From a bacterium (lineage in GTDB: Bacteria; Actinomycetota; Acidimicrobiia; UBA5794; ZC4RG35), in the NCBI GenBank assembly GCA_028819835.1, contig JAPPKR010000060.1:1-22148 (forward strand): a stretch of DNA of 22,148 nt. The letters run 5' to 3'. The notes beneath the pieces were generated by a model that worked only from the letters and a program-made list of their open reading frames with translations, did no database searches and was not told the origin of the DNA. Shown here in pieces: positions 20,038 through 22,148 of the stretch. Positions within the stretch are counted from its first letter, which is position 1. The number at the start of each line of letters is the position of its first letter. Position numbers and translations under genes: made by a program.

Positions 20038-20289
20038 TCAATAATATCGCCTATATGGTCGTCCCCAACTGCGCCCAAACTTAAAGCCCACCGGCAGACC
20101 CAAAACAATTACCGCCAGCGCCTTGAACCAGAACGGGGTCGAAAAACCCCACTGAAAGCCCATTGGGGCCCCCAACTCAGACACCAACCAATCCAAGAAG
20201 GCATGGACGCCCCAGATCGCACTAGAAGCCAAGAGGCACCCAAGTACCATGAATATCCACCAGTCCTCTAGCAAGTCTTTGAACGACAC
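20038..20289 (-). CDS. small tryptophan-rich membrane protein (83 aa)
   Basis: GTG 20289 to TGA 20038; weak ribosome-binding signal. Two hydrophobic segments, about residues 11-32 (WIFMVLGCLLASSAIWGVHAFL) and 52-70 (FWFKALAVIVLGLPVGFKF), end in a basic tail GRSWGRPYRRYY. The order of helix, loop, aromatic FWF motif, helix and Arg-rich tail recalls the HWFW family, but the sequence match is too thin to claim homology. Base composition is clearly less GC-rich than the flanking genes. It lies 59 nt downstream of uvrB on the same strand. Confidence 0.6.
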   Translation of the reverse strand: MSFKDLLEDWWIFMVLGCLLASSAIWGVHAFLDWLVSELGAPMGFQWGFSTPFWFKALAVIVLGLPVGFKFGRSWGRPYRRYY

Positions 20290-20348
20290 ACTTGTAACTT
20301 TAGCAGGTCGTCAGCACTATGCCCGTCCCGTTTCTGCACGTGACATTG

Positions 20349-22148
20349 CTAGGCCAGGATCTGGGAGAGTTGGCGGCGCTCTTTCTTGAGTTCGGCGACC
20401 TCGTCGCGGAGCCGGGCGGCGTACTCGAAGCGGAGTTCGGCTGCGGCTTCCCGCATCTCCTCCTCTAGGGAGAGGATCACCCGGGAGAGATCGTCGCCGG
20501 TCAAGTCGATCACCTCCCGTTCGGCCCGGGATGAGCGGCGTCTCTCCACCGACGGCGCCTCTGAGGCAACCAACTCCAGGATGTCGGAGATGCGCTTGCG
20601 GATGGTCTGGGGGTCGATTCCGTGCCGGGCGTTGTACTCCAACTGGCGTCTCCGGCGCCGGTTGGTCTCCCCTATCGCCCTCTCCATGGACGAGGTGATC
20701 TCGTCGGCATACATCACCACCTGCCCGTCCACATTCCGCGCCGCTCGGCCGATGATCTGGATGAGGGACGTGTCGGAGCGCAGAAACCCCTCCTTGTCGG
20801 CGTCGAGGATGGCCACCAGCGACACCTCGGGCAGGTCGAGCCCCTCTCGCAGCAGGTTGATTCCCACCAGGACGTCGAAGTCGCCCATCCGCAGTTCCCG
20901 GAGTATCTGCACCCTCTCCAGGGTGTCTATCTCCGAGTGCAGGTACCTGGCTCGCACTCCCATCTCAAGCAGGTAGTCGGCCAGGTCCTCGGCCATCTTC
21001 TTGGTGATGGTGGTGACCAGAACCCGCTGGTCGGCGACCGCCCGCTGGCGGATCTCGGCCAGCAGATCGTCGATCTGGCCCCTGGTGGGCCGGACTATCA
21101 CCTCGGGGTCCACCAGGCCGGTGGGACGGATGAGGAGTTCCACGGGCTGGGGACAGCGCTGCCGCTCGAAAGGACCGGGGGTGGCGGACATGCAGATCAC
21201 CTGCCCGGTGCGGTCCAGCCACTCATCGAATCGGAGCGGGCGGTTGTCCAGGGCGGACGGCAGACGGAACCCATGCTCCACCAGCACCTCCTTCCGGCTC
21301 CTGTCGCCCTCGTACTGACCGCCGATCTGGGGAAGGGTGATGTGGGATTCGTCGATGATGGTTATGTAGTCGTCCGGGAAGTAGTCCAAAAGCGTGTATG
21401 GGGGTTCTCCCGGCTCGCGCCCGTCCAGGTAGCGGGAGTAGTTCTCGATGCCCGCGCAGTAGCCGATCTCCCGCATCATCTCGAGGTCGTAGTTGGTCCG
21501 CATCCTGAGCCGCTGGGCCTCCAGCAGCTTTCCCTCGCTCTCCAACTCCGCAAGCCTCCCGGCCAACTCCTGCTGGATTCCCCGGATGGCCTCGGCCATC
21601 CGCTCCTCAGGGGTCACGTAGTGGGTGGCCGGGAACACATGGAGTTCTTTCATCTCCGAGATCACCTCTCCGGTGACCGGGTTCAGGGAGACGATCCGCT
21701 CCACCTCGTCACCGAAGTACTCCACCCGCACCACGTGCTCCTGATAGGCCGGGAAGATGTCGAGGGTGTCGCCCTTCACCCGGAATCGGCCCCGGGTGAG
21801 GCTGACCTCGTTGCGGTTGTACTGGAGCATCACCAGCCTGCGCAGCGCCTCGGACATCGGGAACTCCACGCCCCGGATCAACCGCAGGAGTTGTCCCTCG
21901 TACTGCTCGGGGGAACCCAGCCCGTAGATGCAGGAGACGGACGCCACGATGATCACGTCGTCTCGAACCATCAGGCCCGATGTAGCGGAGTGGCGCAGCC
22001 CGTCGATCTCGTCGTTGATGGAGGAGTCCTTCTCTATGTAAGTGTCGGTCTGGGGCATGTACGCCTCGGGCTGGTAGTAGTCGTAGTAAGAGACGAAGTA
22101 CTCCACCCGGTTGTCCGGGAAGAACTGGCGGAACTCGTTGGCCAACTG
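20349..22148 (-). CDS. uvrB: UvrABC excinuclease subunit B, 5' end beyond the window
   Basis: 600 codons are visible; the frame is open at the right edge, where the residues read [11 protein letters not shown], equivalent to about residue 90 of typical UvrB, so the Walker A region is missing. Present are the damage-binding beta-hairpin [16 protein letters not shown], the Walker B-like [12 protein letters not shown], helicase motif [39 protein letters not shown], motif [11 protein letters not shown] and a C-terminal UVR motif ([23 protein letters not shown]) that binds UvrC. UvrB loads at lesions found by UvrA and directs UvrC incision. The sequence is normal throughout. Confidence 0.97.
   Translation of the reverse strand, partial: QLANEFRQFFPDNRVEYFVSYYDYYQPEAYMPQTDTYIEKDSSINDEIDGLRHSATSGLMVRDDVIIVASVSCIYGLGSPEQYEGQLLRLIRGVEFPMSEALRRLVMLQYNRNEVSLTRGRFRVKGDTLDIFPAYQEHVVRVEYFGDEVERIVSLNPVTGEVISEMKELHVFPATHYVTPEERMAEAIRGIQQELAGRLAELESEGKLLEAQRLRMRTNYDLEMMREIGYCAGIENYSRYLDGREPGEPPYTLLDYFPDDYITIIDESHITLPQIGGQYEGDRSRKEVLVEHGFRLPSALDNRPLRFDEWLDRTGQVICMSATPGPFERQRCPQPVELLIRPTGLVDPEVIVRPTRGQIDDLLAEIRQRAVADQRVLVTTITKKMAEDLADYLLEMGVRARYLHSEIDTLERVQILRELRMGDFDVLVGINLLREGLDLPEVSLVAILDADKEGFLRSDTSLIQIIGRAARNVDGQVVMYADEITSSMERAIGETNRRRRRQLEYNARHGIDPQTIRKRISDILELVASEAPSVERRRSSRAEREVIDLTGDDLSRVILSLEEEMREAAAELRFEYAARLRDEVAELKKERRQLSQILA

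Overview
The window is GC-rich and uses many GTG and TTG starts. It carries housekeeping genes (uvrB, a tRNA-Leu, tRNA-modification genes) together with catabolic genes and an orphan amino-acid-type binding lipoprotein. An uncultured actinobacterial lineage, perhaps close to Acidimicrobiia, fits best. That placement is an inference from composition and gene content; no marker here settles it.

Region 1 (1-2572) is mostly leftward. It holds a T-loop tRNA-modification operon: a 31-residue one-helix ORF, a TtuB-like ubiquitin-fold sulfur carrier ending in Gly-Gly, the TtuA-type tRNA 2-thiolation enzyme, and TrmI (m1A58 methyltransferase), which is cut by the left edge. Beside it are a holin-family membrane protein and small basic membrane proteins. 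Region 2 (2702-4523) is an osmC/flavin-monooxygenase pair behind a long, structured leader.

Region 3 (about 4524-13118) is sparsely coding and looks accessory. It contains a compact three-gene operon of small unknown proteins, a MarR-type regulator, an orphan substrate-binding lipoprotein, an MpaB/DUF2236 oxygenase and an unknown 119-residue protein. It also contains at least three intact and two broken members of one family of small two-helix membrane proteins. These share an HWFW motif between the helices and an arginine-rich tail. Three things recur with them: (a) a 12-bp dyad, roughly TYGC-N4-GCAW, usually placed exactly against a -10 hexamer; (b) a GC-rich downstream element that can fold into several long hairpins and is present in two near full-length and two partial copies; (c) long 5' leaders in two cases. 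Together with the MarR gene this is the best candidate here for an undescribed system: a dispersed family of promoter-membrane peptide-structured RNA modules, possibly under one repressor.

Region 4 (13119-19995) begins with tRNA-Leu(GAG) and continues with catabolism: a delta-1-pyrroline-5-carboxylate dehydrogenase-like enzyme divergent from a proline racemase/4-hydroxyproline epimerase-family gene, a Cache-domain membrane protein behind a Gfo/Idh/MocA oxidoreductase, and a translationally coupled pair of a NicX-like 2,5-dihydroxypyridine dioxygenase and a metal-dependent amidohydrolase. The last pair suggests degradation of an N-heterocyclic ring.

Region 5 (20038-22148) is a small tryptophan-rich membrane protein and uvrB, whose 5' end lies beyond the right edge.
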